64,000 nt of DNA from Bradyrhizobium sp. 132 (GCF_023074185.1 NZ_JADPKY010000018.1:1-64000); one strand, 5' to 3'; shown: positions 1-7,535, counted from the stretch's first letter. Notes: generated by a model from the letters alone, not told the origin. Program-made: numbers and translations.

Positions 1-36
1 GATAATCTGTTCTTCCGTAAACCTGGCTCGCTTCAT
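1..36 (-). CDS. IS3-family transposase OrfA, first 12 codons only
   Basis: The minus strand reads MKRARFTEEQII, the usual amino terminus of OrfA, the HTH protein of IS3-family elements that binds the terminal repeats and is fused to the OrfB integrase by programmed frameshifting. An AAGGA site lies about 7 nt before the ATG. Only this fragment is inside the window, so nothing can be said about the integrity of the transposase. Confidence 0.7.
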   Translation of the reverse strand, partial: MKRARFTEEQII

Positions 37-99
37 CTGTCCGTCCTTCAGAAGGCCGGACTCTAACTTCAACCGGAGGAAATCGGCAGGGGCAGGTCA
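1..99 (-). mobile_element. End of an IS3-family insertion sequence, cut by the window edge
   Basis: Read on the minus strand, the element begins at about 99 with TGACCTGCCCC, a terminus typical of IS3-family (IS407-like) elements. A short leader with an AAGGA ribosome site follows, then the start of a transposase OrfA. On the other side of position 99 the sequence becomes tenA coding sequence in mid-gene, so the boundary is a real insertion junction. The rest of the element lies outside the window, so its full length and target duplication cannot be judged. Confidence 0.75.
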
Positions 100-656
100 A
101 CCTCGTTCAGGACTACCTGTTCCTCATCGAGTTTGCTCGCGCCTACGCGCTCGCGGTCTACAAGTCGCCCAGACTTGCCGACATGCGTGAAGCAGCGGCC
201 GGCCTTTCGGCCATCCTTGATGTCGAGATGAACCTGCATGTGAAGCTCTGTGCCGATTGGGGTCTGTCCCCGACCGACCTTGAACAGGCGCCTCCGGCGG
301 CCGAGATGCTGGCCTATACACGCTACGTGCTCGACGCGGGAATGCGCGGCGACCTGCTGGCTCTCAAGGTGGCGCTTGCCCCCTGCGTGATCGGGTACGC
401 GGAGATCGCAACGCGGCTCGCCTCGCGTCCCGATGCGGATGCTGCGACGAACGCCTACCGCGTTTGGATCGCCGAGTACGCCGGCGTGCCGTACCAGGAG
501 GTCGCTGGCAAAGCGCGGGCGCATATGGAGCATCTCGCCGATCTCTACGCCACACCGGCCCGCGAGGCAGAACTGATTGCGATCTTCAAGGAAGCCACCC
601 GCCTCGAGGCAGACTTCTGGGAGATGGCCTGGCGCGCGGGCCAGCGTGTTCAATAG
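100..656 (+). pseudogene. tenA: tenA (thiaminase II / aminopyrimidine aminohydrolase) with 5' end removed by the IS element
   Basis: From about 102 the frame reads LVQDYLFLIEFARAYALAV, typical of TenA after the first helices, and it stays open to 656. TenA hydrolyses aminopyrimidines in thiamin salvage. The likely active-site Cys (APCVIGYAEI) and the late Glu region (EADFWEMAW) are present. About 185 codons remain, whereas TenA is normally 215-240 residues, so some 40 N-terminal residues are lost at the IS junction. An internal ATG at 183 could give 157 residues, but that product would lack the first helices of the bundle. I treat it as broken. Confidence 0.85.
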
Positions 657-853
657 CCCTTTGGGCAGTCATCAGGCTCATCACCTGAAGGTTATACAAT
701 GACGATGACAGTGCTGCTCGATCTGTCGGGCCGAGCTTCCGTCACGATTCCTGAAAGCCTAGCCGAAACCACGTCTGTCGGCTGTCCCCGCTAGACCGCA
801 TTCATCATTTCGCGCAGTCTTTTCGCACAGCAACATGTCAGCGGAGGTCCTCC

Positions 854-1024
854 GTGGAACATCGCGGCGTCAGCTTCTCGATCGCTAGAATGCGCTATTT
901 GTCCGGTTGGCAATGGACCGTCGGAAAGGGCCGAACCGTGTCGGTCGGTGTCTGCGCGACGAGGGGGGATGCGATCCGCCAGACCCGGACTTTCATTGAC
1001 GCGATTGTGGACTGGGCTGCCTAA
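854..1024 (+). CDS. Small hypothetical protein, 56 residues
   Basis: A GTG at 854 is preceded by GGAGG at 843-847 with 6-nt spacing, a strong ribosome site in an otherwise barren stretch. The product begins VEHRGVSFSIARMRYL and ends FIDAIVDWAA. It has no signal peptide or membrane span and the look of a small alpha/beta fold. I cannot assign a family. It lies between the broken tenA and the duplicated transporter end, so it may be cargo or debris of the accessory region. The start choice rests on the ribosome site alone. Confidence 0.5.
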   Translation: MEHRGVSFSIARMRYLSGWQWTVGKGRTVSVGVCATRGDAIRQTRTFIDAIVDWAA

Positions 1025-1033
1025 GCGGATCAC

Positions 1034-1121
1034 TCACCGCCCGACCGGTAACGTCACCGTCGCCAGCAGCGCCACCGCCCCGGACACCGGGTTGACCAGC
1101 CGCTGGCATTGAACTGCACAA
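1034..1121 (-). pseudogene. Detached 3' end of an AEC-family transporter gene
   Basis: Read on the minus strand, this stretch encodes CAVQCQRLVNPVSGAVAL and then LATVTLPVGR before a stop. That matches the C-terminus of the intact AEC transporter at 2428-3366 (AVQYQRLVNPVSGAVAL, then LAAVTLPV). The DNA is close to 87% identical by eye, with a 9-nt in-frame deletion near the end. It has no upstream coding part. It therefore forms a direct repeat with the real gene end, and the Fic/HTH pair lies between the two copies. Confidence 0.8.
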
Positions 1122-1156
1122 AGCACGATGAGGATTCATCCCAATCACATCGCGCT

Positions 1157-1756
1157 TTAGAGATCACCTCGCGGACCAACGAACTTCATCAAAGGACCAA
1201 TGTCATCCTGGTCGGCAGCCTTGAGAGCCGCGATGTAAGCGGTACGCCGCTCATTCATCTTTTGAAGATCATGTCCGCCTGCCCAATCGATTGGTTTTGC
1301 CTTGTAGACGCGGTTCAGAACAGCATCCGCCATGATACGGGCGTGCCTGCCGTTACCATTCGGAAACGGATGAATCTTTGCGAGACGATGGTGCAATCGA
1401 ATTGCAGCTTCGGAAGGCGAGTAGGTTTTGTTGTCAGCCCAAAACTGGGCGTCATCCATGAGGGTTCGAAGCGCTACAGGGATATGGATGGGATCGATGC
1501 CGATGTTTTTCCCCGTCTTTCGGAACGTTCCCGCCCAGTCCCAGACGTCGCCGAACAAGCGTTTGTGCAAAATGATGGCGAAGTCGTCGGTCAGAACGTG
1601 AGCTCTCTGGCGACCAAGCCAACGCAAGCCGGACTCGATGTTGGCCTGTTCCAATTGATCGAGTTCGCCTTGCGTTGTGATGTGTTTATGCTTCAGCCCG
1701 CCAAGCTCGTTTGGGTCGAGCGGCGTCGCTCCCTCGGGATACCAGAGATCGATCAT
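1157..1756 (-). CDS. Fic-domain protein, 'mobile mystery protein B' type
   Basis: This is a 199-residue Fic/DOC-family protein. Most Fic enzymes transfer AMP or a related group from a nucleotide to a protein side chain. The core motif HPFPNGNGRHAR at residues 129-140 has the catalytic His, the GNG anion hole and the final Arg. The position that is usually Asp or Glu is Asn, which may affect Mg binding or nucleotide choice. The start overlaps the stop of the upstream HTH gene as ATGA, so translation is probably coupled. The pair resembles a toxin-antitoxin module and sits between duplicated AEC-transporter ends. The target protein cannot be inferred. Confidence 0.85.
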   Translation of the reverse strand: MIDLWYPEGATPLDPNELGGLKHKHITTQGELDQLEQANIESGLRWLGRQRAHVLTDDFAIILHKRLFGDVWDWAGTFRKTGKNIGIDPIHIPVALRTLMDDAQFWADNKTYSPSEAAIRLHHRLAKIHPFPNGNGRHARIMADAVLNRVYKAKPIDWAGGHDLQKMNERRTAYIAALKAADQDDIGPLMKFVGPRGDL

Positions 1757-2220
1757 TGATCGCTCCAGAAATTCGAAGGCATTTCCAGCGCGATCTCACG
1801 GGTGAGACGTTCGACTTCCTGAGCAATTTTGTCGTCCGGCAGTTTCTGGTTTTCGAGGGCCATGTGCTTGCTGGCCGTGCCGACGATTGCCATGGCCTTT
1901 TTTCGAGCCTGAGCCGTAATGAGATCCTCGACCTGTCCTGAGGCCGGAATGATCGCGTAGACGAAGCGGCACCCCATCGCCTCTGCTGTGGCTTGCATTG
2001 ATTTCAGGGTGATGCCGCCCGTGAGTTCCGCACGTTCTGCCGTGGTGACGCGTGCGCGGGTGACGCCCATTTTCTTTGCGACGTCGGCCCCCGACATACC
2101 CAGCGCGCTGCGGACCGTGCGCAGCCAGCCTTCCGGCGGTGCTTTCAGACTGGCAGCGCTTGCGGCGGCCGTGTCGACGATGTTGCGGTACTGCTGCTGA
2201 ACGATGGTTTTGACGCTCAT
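1753..2220 (-). CDS. XRE-type HTH protein, 'mobile mystery protein A' type
   Basis: The 155-residue product carries a Cro/C1-type helix-turn-helix at about residues 33-85, with GADVAKKMGVTRARVTTAER as the recognition region. This family is found directly upstream of the Fic partner on mobile DNA and is expected to repress the pair and perhaps to neutralise the partner. I chose the ATG at 2220 because GGATGA lies 9 nt upstream; an ATG four codons earlier (2232) has no ribosome site. Three similar A+T-rich sites lie just upstream (2255-2340) and are likely its operators. The stop overlaps the Fic start. Confidence 0.8.
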   Translation of the reverse strand: MSVKTIVQQQYRNIVDTAAASAASLKAPPEGWLRTVRSALGMSGADVAKKMGVTRARVTTAERAELTGGITLKSMQATAEAMGCRFVYAIIPASGQVEDLITAQARKKAMAIVGTASKHMALENQKLPDDKIAQEVERLTREIALEMPSNFWSDQ

Positions 2221-2254
2221 TTGGCAAGTCATCCGTATACATAGAGGTTCATTT

Positions 2255-2340
2255 CGAATACTTATATGTATTCAAATAGGAGAACTCCGAATAGTTATAT
2301 ATATCCAAAATGTAAACTTATGAATACATATAAGTATTCG
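2255..2340. promoter_or_regulatory. Three spaced operator-like repeats before the HTH/Fic pair
   Basis: The 19-mer cgaatacttatatgtattc at 2255-2273 recurs as an exact reverse complement at 2322-2340, and a degenerate copy (cgaatagttatatatatcc) lies at 2288-2306. Spacing is about 33-34 nt, close to three helical turns. The stretch is very A+T-rich against GC-rich surroundings and must contain the promoter of the pair. Autoregulation by the HTH protein is inferred. Confidence 0.7.
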
Positions 2341-2427
2341 ATTGGTGATGATTTTCCGACCCCAGAAGGAGGCCTATTTTCCGGGTATCCCGGCTGAAGT
2401 CGCCAGGAGGGCCTCGTAAGTGCTACC

Positions 2428-3366
2428 TCACCCCGCCACCACCCACACCACCACCGGCAACGTCACCGCCGCCAGCAGCGTCCCCAGCGCCACCGCGCCC
2501 GACACCGGGTTCACCAGCCGCTGATACTGGACTGCAAAAATATACGCGTTGGCGCCGGTCGGCATCGCCGCGAACAGCACGACCACGCCGGCCGCGAGCG
2601 GCGGCAGGTCGAGCAGCTTTGCGAATACGAACGCGGCGGCCGGCATCGCCAGCAGCTTGAGTGCGCTCATGGCGAGAATGCCGAGCTTCTCGCCCTTGAC
2701 CTCGAACCGGAACAGATTGATGCCGAGCGCGATCAGCGCGGCCGGCGATCCCGCCTGCGCCAGCAGCTCGACGGTCCTGTCCACGACGGGATGAAGACCG
2801 AGGCCGGTCAAGCGCCAGAGCAGGCCGAGGCCGATCGCGAGCATGATCGGGTTGCGGGAGAGATCCAGCAGCACCGGCACGATCAGCGACGCGGCCGAGG
2901 CGGTCTGCTTGCGGTCGACCAGCTCCATCTGCAGCGTGCCGCAGAGCCAGAGCAGCGGCGTGTTCACCGACAGGATCAGCGCCATCGGGCCCGCGGCCTC
3001 GTTACCCAGCGCTGAGAGCGTCAGGGGAATGCCGAGCATCACGATGTTGCCGTAGACCGAGCCGATCGCGAACACGACCCCGTCCTCGCGATCCTCGCGC
3101 CGCTTCCGCAGCAGCGCCGAGAGCGCCAGCGCCGCGATCCAGGTGAGCGCGAGCGCGCCGTAATAGGCGCCCCACATCCGCCACGGGCTGACGCCGGAAA
3201 ATTCCGACACCACGATGGTGCGGAACAGCAGCGCGGGGATGGCGATGCTGAAGGCGAATTCGGAGATGCCCTTGTGCGCGGTCTCGGAGACGAAGCGAAA
3301 CAGCACCGCGGCATAGCCGGCCGCGATCAGCGCAAACACCGGCGCGACGATCAACATCGTGGCCAT
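2428..3366 (-). CDS. AEC (auxin efflux carrier) family transporter
   Basis: The 312-residue inner-membrane protein has about ten hydrophobic spans and the AEC layout, with PTGANAYIFAVQYQRL before the last spans. Bacterial members move organic anions such as malate or malonate. It is the last gene of a three-gene operon and starts 6 nt after the CoA-ester lyase stop. Import of the acid that the two upstream CoA enzymes handle is a reasonable inference. A second, detached copy of its last 28 codons lies at 1034-1121. Confidence 0.85.
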   Translation of the reverse strand: MATMLIVAPVFALIAAGYAAVLFRFVSETAHKGISEFAFSIAIPALLFRTIVVSEFSGVSPWRMWGAYYGALALTWIAALALSALLRKRREDREDGVVFAIGSVYGNIVMLGIPLTLSALGNEAAGPMALILSVNTPLLWLCGTLQMELVDRKQTASAASLIVPVLLDLSRNPIMLAIGLGLLWRLTGLGLHPVVDRTVELLAQAGSPAALIALGINLFRFEVKGEKLGILAMSALKLLAMPAAAFVFAKLLDLPPLAAGVVVLFAAMPTGANAYIFAVQYQRLVNPVSGAVALGTLLAAVTLPVVVWVVAG

Positions 3367-3372
3367 GCGGCG

Positions 3373-4302
3373 CTACGACCCCATCTCGATGATCCTGCGC
3401 GCCATCCGCACATTGGCATAGTCGATCATCTTGCCGTCGAGTGTCACCGCTCCCTGGCCCTGCGCCTCGGCCTGCTCCATGGCCTCGACGACCCGCCGCG
3501 CGTGCGCCAGTTCGGTGTCGGACGGGACGAACGCCCGCAGCGTCGGTTCGATCTGGTCGGGATGGATCACCTGCTTGCCGTCAAAACCCATCGCCGCGGC
3601 CTTGAGCGCGCTGCTTTCAGTCAATCTGGCATCCCGGAACGCGCCGCACGGACCGTCGATGGCGCGCAGGCCGAACGCGCGCGAGGCCACCAGCAGGCGC
3701 ATCATCGGATAGGCGAACAGATCGAGCGGGGCGGAGGCATAGCCGCTCTGGGCGGAGCCTACGTGCCGGTAGCCGTCCGGCGACGCGCCGATTTCCGAGG
3801 AGCGGGCGCCGATCGAGGCGGCGAAATCCCCGACACCGAGATGAAGGGCGGCGACGCTTTGGTGCGAAGCGGCGAGCGCGTCGACATTGACGACACCCAG
3901 CGCGGTCTCGATCAGCAGTTCAAGCGTCACAGGCGAAGGGCGACCGGGCGCTGCCGTGCGCAGCTGATCGGCAATGGCGGCGATGTCGCTCGCGCGCTCC
4001 GCCTTCGGCACGATCACCGAATTCAGCCTGGGGAGCGCAGCGAGCTCGCGGATTTCCTGCGCGATGAAGGCGCTGTCGACGGCGTTGATCCTGACAGCGA
4101 CGATCTTGTTGCCCCAATCCAGGGAGGACAGCGACCGCGCAGCTTCCTCCAGCGCCGCACTCTTCTCGGACGGCGGCACGGCGTCCTCGAGGTCCATGAA
4201 CACCGCATCCGCGGCCGAGGCAGCTGCCTTGGCGACGAGACGGGAGCGATGCGCGGGAACGGCCAGATAGACCCGCGTCGGCCGCTGAGGGGCCATCGTC
4301 AT
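3373..4302 (-). CDS. HpcH/HpaI (CitE-like) CoA-ester lyase
   Basis: The 309-residue protein matches the CitE / malyl-CoA lyase family, Mg-dependent TIM barrels that cleave or form 3-hydroxyacyl-CoA such as malyl- or citramalyl-CoA. AVFMDLEDAVPPSEK is the family signature near the N-terminus, and GFDGKQVIHPDQI is the conserved C-terminal block. The ATG at 4302 overlaps the stop of the upstream CoA-transferase (ATGA). A second ATG at 4296 has a better-spaced AAGGAG, so either may be used. The substrate is not known; with its operon partner it could split an acid activated by CoA transfer. Confidence 0.85.
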   Translation of the reverse strand: MTMAPQRPTRVYLAVPAHRSRLVAKAAASAADAVFMDLEDAVPPSEKSAALEEAARSLSSLDWGNKIVAVRINAVDSAFIAQEIRELAALPRLNSVIVPKAERASDIAAIADQLRTAAPGRPSPVTLELLIETALGVVNVDALAASHQSVAALHLGVGDFAASIGARSSEIGASPDGYRHVGSAQSGYASAPLDLFAYPMMRLLVASRAFGLRAIDGPCGAFRDARLTESSALKAAAMGFDGKQVIHPDQIEPTLRAFVPSDTELAHARRVVEAMEQAEAQGQGAVTLDGKMIDYANVRMARRIIEMGS

Positions 4303-5465
4303 GTCTCCTTTGCGAGACCGAGTTCGCTGAGGATGGATTGGTTGTGCTGCCCGAGGCCAGGCACCGGATCCATCCGGGGCGACAGACCTGGAATGGTGAG
4401 AGCCGGCAGGAAGCTCATCACCGGTCCGCACGGTGAGCCAACCGTTTGCACCCGGGAGCGGGAGCGGAGCTGCTCGTGCTCCAGGAAAGCCTCGACCGAA
4501 TTCAGGTGCGCGTTGGCGATCGAGGCCTCGTCGAGCAGCCGCAGCACCTCTTCACTGGTCATCGCTGCAAAACGCTGCTCGATATGTGTTTGCAGATCGT
4601 CCCTGTTCTGCATGCGCAGCGGATTGGTGCGGAAGCGGGGGTGGTCGGCAAATGCCGCATCGCCAAGGACAATGGCGCACAGCGATCGCCATTCCCGGTC
4701 GTTTTGGATGCCGAAGAAGATCGTGTTGCCGTCTCCGACGCGGAAAGGGCCATACGGCGCTATCGTTGCATGCTTTGCCCCGGTTCGCGGCAGAGGCCGG
4801 CCCGCACTCTGGGTGTAGAAGGCGGGATAGCTCATCCAGTCCGTGATGGAATCGAACAGCGAGGCCTGGAAGGCGGTGCCCTTGCCGGTCCGCTCGCGGC
4901 GATACAGCGCCATCAGCACGCCGTTGAGGATGTACATGCCGGTGGCGATGTCGACCACCGAAAGTCCGACCTTCGCAGGCTCCGCCTCGGTGCCGTTGAT
5001 GGCGAGGACGCCGGCCTCGCACTGGACCAGGAGATCGTAAGCCTTCTTGTTGCTGTAGGGTCCGCCCGCACCATAGCCCGAAACGTCGCAGGCGATGATC
5101 CGGGGAAATTTCCGCACGAGCGATGCGGCATCGAGGCCCAGCCGCTCCGCCGCGCCGGGCGCCAGGTTCTGAATGAAGACGTCGGCCTGCGGCAGCAAGG
5201 CGTCGAGCACCTTCTGGCCGTCCGGACTTTTGATGTCGATGGCGAGGCTCTCCTTCGACCTGTTGGTCCAGACGAACTGGCTCGACATCCCGTTCATCAC
5301 GTGATCGTAGTCGCGGCAGAAATCGCCGTCGCCCGGCCGCTCGATCTTGATGACCCGCGCGCCCCAGTCCGCAAGATGCCGGCTGGCCAGAGGAGCCGCA
5401 ATCGCCTGCTCGAGCGAGACGACCGTCACGCCCGACAGCGGCAGGTCCGCCTCATTTCGCTCCAT
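4299..5465 (-). CDS. CaiB/BaiF family III CoA-transferase
   Basis: The 388-residue protein has the family III fold: DWGARVIKIERPGDGD near the N-terminus, then the expected catalytic Asp at about residue 144 in AYDLLVQCEAG. These enzymes move CoA between organic acids through an aspartyl-CoA intermediate. I chose the ATG at 5465 because GGGAG lies 8 nt before it and the family normally starts close to LSGVTVVSLEQ. It is the first gene of an operon with the lyase and the AEC transporter, an arrangement like itaconate or citramalate pathways, but the substrate is not shown. Confidence 0.85.
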   Translation of the reverse strand: MERNEADLPLSGVTVVSLEQAIAAPLASRHLADWGARVIKIERPGDGDFCRDYDHVMNGMSSQFVWTNRSKESLAIDIKSPDGQKVLDALLPQADVFIQNLAPGAAERLGLDAASLVRKFPRIIACDVSGYGAGGPYSNKKAYDLLVQCEAGVLAINGTEAEPAKVGLSVVDIATGMYILNGVLMALYRRERTGKGTAFQASLFDSITDWMSYPAFYTQSAGRPLPRTGAKHATIAPYGPFRVGDGNTIFFGIQNDREWRSLCAIVLGDAAFADHPRFRTNPLRMQNRDDLQTHIEQRFAAMTSEEVLRLLDEASIANAHLNSVEAFLEHEQLRSRSRVQTVGSPCGPVMSFLPALTIPGLSPRMDPVPGLGQHNQSILSELGLAKET

Positions 5466-5769
5466 GCAATCCGCTCCCGCTTTCGACCAGCGCAGGAGCA
5501 AGCCGACCACCCCACGCACATGCTGTGATGATGACATGATGCCCCTGTTTTGCCCGACAAGTCAAACTGCATTTCGCTAAATCCTAAGATTTGAAATGCC
5601 AGCAATCGCCGTGACTTGGCTACTGTGCATGGGGTTGTTTTCGCGTTTTTGTTCGCGAGGCCATCCTGTTGCCGAGACCGCACACGTCCCGGCTTTCGCA
5701 TCTCCGCTCGGTTGCCAACGAACGCCCATTCACCCACTATTCCGTCCGACTCGACATTTTGGGGGATCA

Positions 5770-6144
5770 ATGCCGGCGTTCCGCTTTAAGACATCCATGA
5801 TGAAATACATGGCTGCGGCGATCTCGGGGATCGCCCTGGCCGTCCTGATCCACCCGGGTGCAGGCTTTGCCTACTCCCAGGAGGAGCAGCAGGCCTGCAC
5901 GCCGGATGCGATGCGGCTGTGCGGCGACTTCGTTCCGAACGTCGACGCCATCACCGCCTGCATGATCCAGAAGAAGTCGCAGCTCTCGCCGCAGTGCCGG
6001 GCGTTCTTCCGGCCTGGACGGGAGCCCGGCATGGCGGCCGCGCCCCGCGCCGGCAAGCCGACCAGCATCGCGCCCAAAGCCGCGAAGAAGACCACCAAGC
6101 CGGCGCCGAAGGTGGCCAAGAAGAAGAAATCCAGCGAAAGCTGA
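5770..6144 (+). CDS. Small secreted protein with a four-cysteine motif and Lys/Ala-rich tail
   Basis: The 124-residue product begins with a signal peptide (ISGIALAVLIHPGAGFAYS). A short domain follows with Cys in ACTPDAMRLCGDFVPN and ACMIQKKSQLSPQCRAFF, then a basic tail rich in KKTTKPAPK. The paired cysteines suggest two disulfides in the periplasm. The basic tail could bind an acidic polymer or the cell surface. I know this pattern as a conserved rhizobial hypothetical but not its function. A GGGGGA site precedes the ATG. The gene stands alone. Confidence 0.75.
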   Translation: MPAFRFKTSMMKYMAAAISGIALAVLIHPGAGFAYSQEEQQACTPDAMRLCGDFVPNVDAITACMIQKKSQLSPQCRAFFRPGREPGMAAAPRAGKPTSIAPKAAKKTTKPAPKVAKKKKSSES

Positions 6145-6180
6145 GGGCGCGGCACCGCGTTCCCTTTTTGAAACGCGATC

Positions 6181-6222
6181 ATGCCCGGGCAAAGCGCTCA
6201 CTGCGTTTGAAGTCCCGGGCAT
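6181..6222. terminator. Stem-loop after the secreted-protein gene
   Basis: ATGCCCGGG at 6181-6189 pairs with CCCGGGCAT at 6214-6222. The loop is 24 nt and there is no strong U-run, so termination may be weak or factor-assisted. Confidence 0.5.
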
Positions 6223-6547
6223 TTGCGTTTCCGGTCCCTCGTTCGACGGCCTTGAGTCAAAATGGCCGGGTCATCAGCCCCACACCAGCCATCGGACTCC
6301 TTTTGTTCGCCTCCGCTTGCGGACGCTTGCGGCCACGCGGGATGTAAACGAGTCGCGAAATGGTTGCGCGGCGAGGTTGCATTCCGCATTTTCCCGCCCG
6401 CCTGCTCAAAAAACGTACGATTGCTGGGGTGAAGGGCGGTCCGCTGCAGTTGGTCGCTGTCCGTCGCACGCAGCAGTGTGACTCAAAAGCCAACGTGCTT
6501 TGTTATTTCATGGCTCCAGCATAACTTACGATAAATTTTTCTTTCCC

Positions 6548-6565
6548 GAATCACCGCGGTGATTC
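6548..6565. promoter_or_regulatory. 18-bp perfect palindrome with two GANTC sites
   Basis: GAATCACCGCGGTGATTC reads the same on both strands and ends 37 nt before the ParA-like start. Each end is a GANTC site, the target of the alphaproteobacterial cell-cycle methylase CcrM. It could be an operator, or a partition-type site bound by the ATPase or a partner. Confidence 0.6.
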
Positions 6566-6601
6566 ATTTTCGCTGCCTGGGGTCAATCTGGAGGCAGAGG
6601 T

Positions 6602-7279
6602 ATGAACGTTATTGTTTTTGCATCGCGTAAAGGTGGCTCGGGCAAGAGTACCCTGGCCGCGCATCTCGCCGCGCAGATCAAGGCGACCAAGCCGATCCTG
6701 CTCGTCGATGCGGATCCGCAAGGCTCGCTCACGCTGTGGCACAAGCTGCGTGGCACCAACGAGCCGCCGATCAAGTCCGCGGTGAACTCGGTCAGCGGCA
6801 TCGTCTCCGCTGCCAAGCGCGACGGTTATGAATGGGTGTTGATCGACACGCCGCCGAACCTGTCGGCCGTCGTCGACGACGCCATCCGCAATGCCACCAT
6901 GGTCGTGATTCCCGCCCGTCCCGGCGTGTTCGACGTCAACGCGGTGCAGGAAACGATCCAGATGTGCCGTGCGGCCCGCAAGCCCTACGCGGTCGTGCTC
7001 AACGGTGCGCCGGCGCGCCGCGACGAGTCCGAAAGCCCGATCGTCACCATCGCCCGCGAGGCGCTGGCAAAATTCCGGGCCCCGGTGTGGGGCGGCCAGA
7101 TCACCAACCGTTCGGATTTGCTGATGGCGCTGAGCCACGGCGAAGGCGCGCGGGAATATCAGGCCGAGAGCCGTGCGGCTCAGGAAATCGCAAGGCTGTG
7201 GGCGGCGATCGAACGTTCGGTGAAGGCTATTCGCGGCACGGCGTCGGCTTCCGGCGCAATGCACAAGCAGGCGGCGTAA
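6602..7279 (+). CDS. Orphan ParA/MinD-family ATPase
   Basis: The 225-residue protein has a deviant Walker A, RKGGSGKST at residues 9-17, with the signature Lys at 10. LLVDADPQGS and VLIDTPPNLS are the other nucleotide-binding blocks. Such proteins form ATP-dependent dimers on DNA or membrane and position plasmids, chromosomes or protein clusters. No ParB or other partner gene is adjacent, and it lacks the extra N-terminal HTH of plasmid ParA. GGAGG precedes the ATG. A perfect palindrome with two GANTC sites lies 37 nt upstream, and a clear terminator follows at 7305-7330. Confidence 0.85.
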   Translation: MNVIVFASRKGGSGKSTLAAHLAAQIKATKPILLVDADPQGSLTLWHKLRGTNEPPIKSAVNSVSGIVSAAKRDGYEWVLIDTPPNLSAVVDDAIRNATMVVIPARPGVFDVNAVQETIQMCRAARKPYAVVLNGAPARRDESESPIVTIAREALAKFRAPVWGGQITNRSDLLMALSHGEGAREYQAESRAAQEIARLWAAIERSVKAIRGTASASGAMHKQAA

Positions 7280-7304
7280 TTTCCATAAATCATTCCCCGG
7301 ACGA

Positions 7305-7330
7305 AAAACGCGCGGATCTCCGCGCGTTTT
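7305..7330 (+). terminator. Intrinsic terminator of the ParA-like gene
   Basis: AAAACGCGCGGA at 7305-7316 pairs with TCCGCGCGTTTT at 7319-7330, a 12-bp stem ending in U residues, 25 nt after the stop codon. Confidence 0.8.
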
Positions 7331-7355
7331 GCGTTTCCGGAGATCACTATGAAAG

Positions 7356-7535
7356 CTAGGCCACCATCAGCATGTAGAATACGATCACCGGCGACAGGGT
7401 GAGGATCACCGACCAGATGCCGGCGGCCCAGAGAATGTCCTCGGTGGTAAAACCCTGCTGTCCCGCGTCGTAATGCGACGCCACTTCGTTATGACTATTC
7501 ACAAACGCCCCCGCGATTTCTTCGCTTATGGGCAT
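7356..7535 (-). CDS. Small single-span membrane protein, 59 residues
   Basis: The ATG at 7535 opens a short hydrophilic head, then a C-terminal hydrophobic helix, ILWAAGIWSVILTLSPVIVF, that ends MLMVA. The last segment matches that of the next small gene (7634-7780) in the pattern D-[IL]-L, then W-x-V-x-L-x-L-x-P-V-x-V-F, so the two are probably paralogs. The ribosome site is weak. The function is unknown; it may be a subunit or regulator of a membrane complex. Confidence 0.6.
   Translation of the reverse strand: MPISEEIAGAFVNSHNEVASHYDAGQQGFTTEDILWAAGIWSVILTLSPVIVFYMLMVA

Larger units (their letters stand above)
6145..6601. other. Intergenic stretch before the ParA-like gene
   Basis: No convincing gene is visible in these 457 nt. 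The stretch holds a stem-loop at 6181-6222 and a perfect palindrome at 6548-6565, both described separately. The segment from about 6480 to 6545 is unusually A+T-rich and is the likely promoter region of the ParA-like gene. Confidence 0.6.

Noticed and set aside
699-794. 31-codon ORF starting MTMTVLLDLSGRASVTIPES
   Set aside because: No ribosome site, no family and placed in a decayed stretch between tenA and the small gene. It may be a gene-start remnant.
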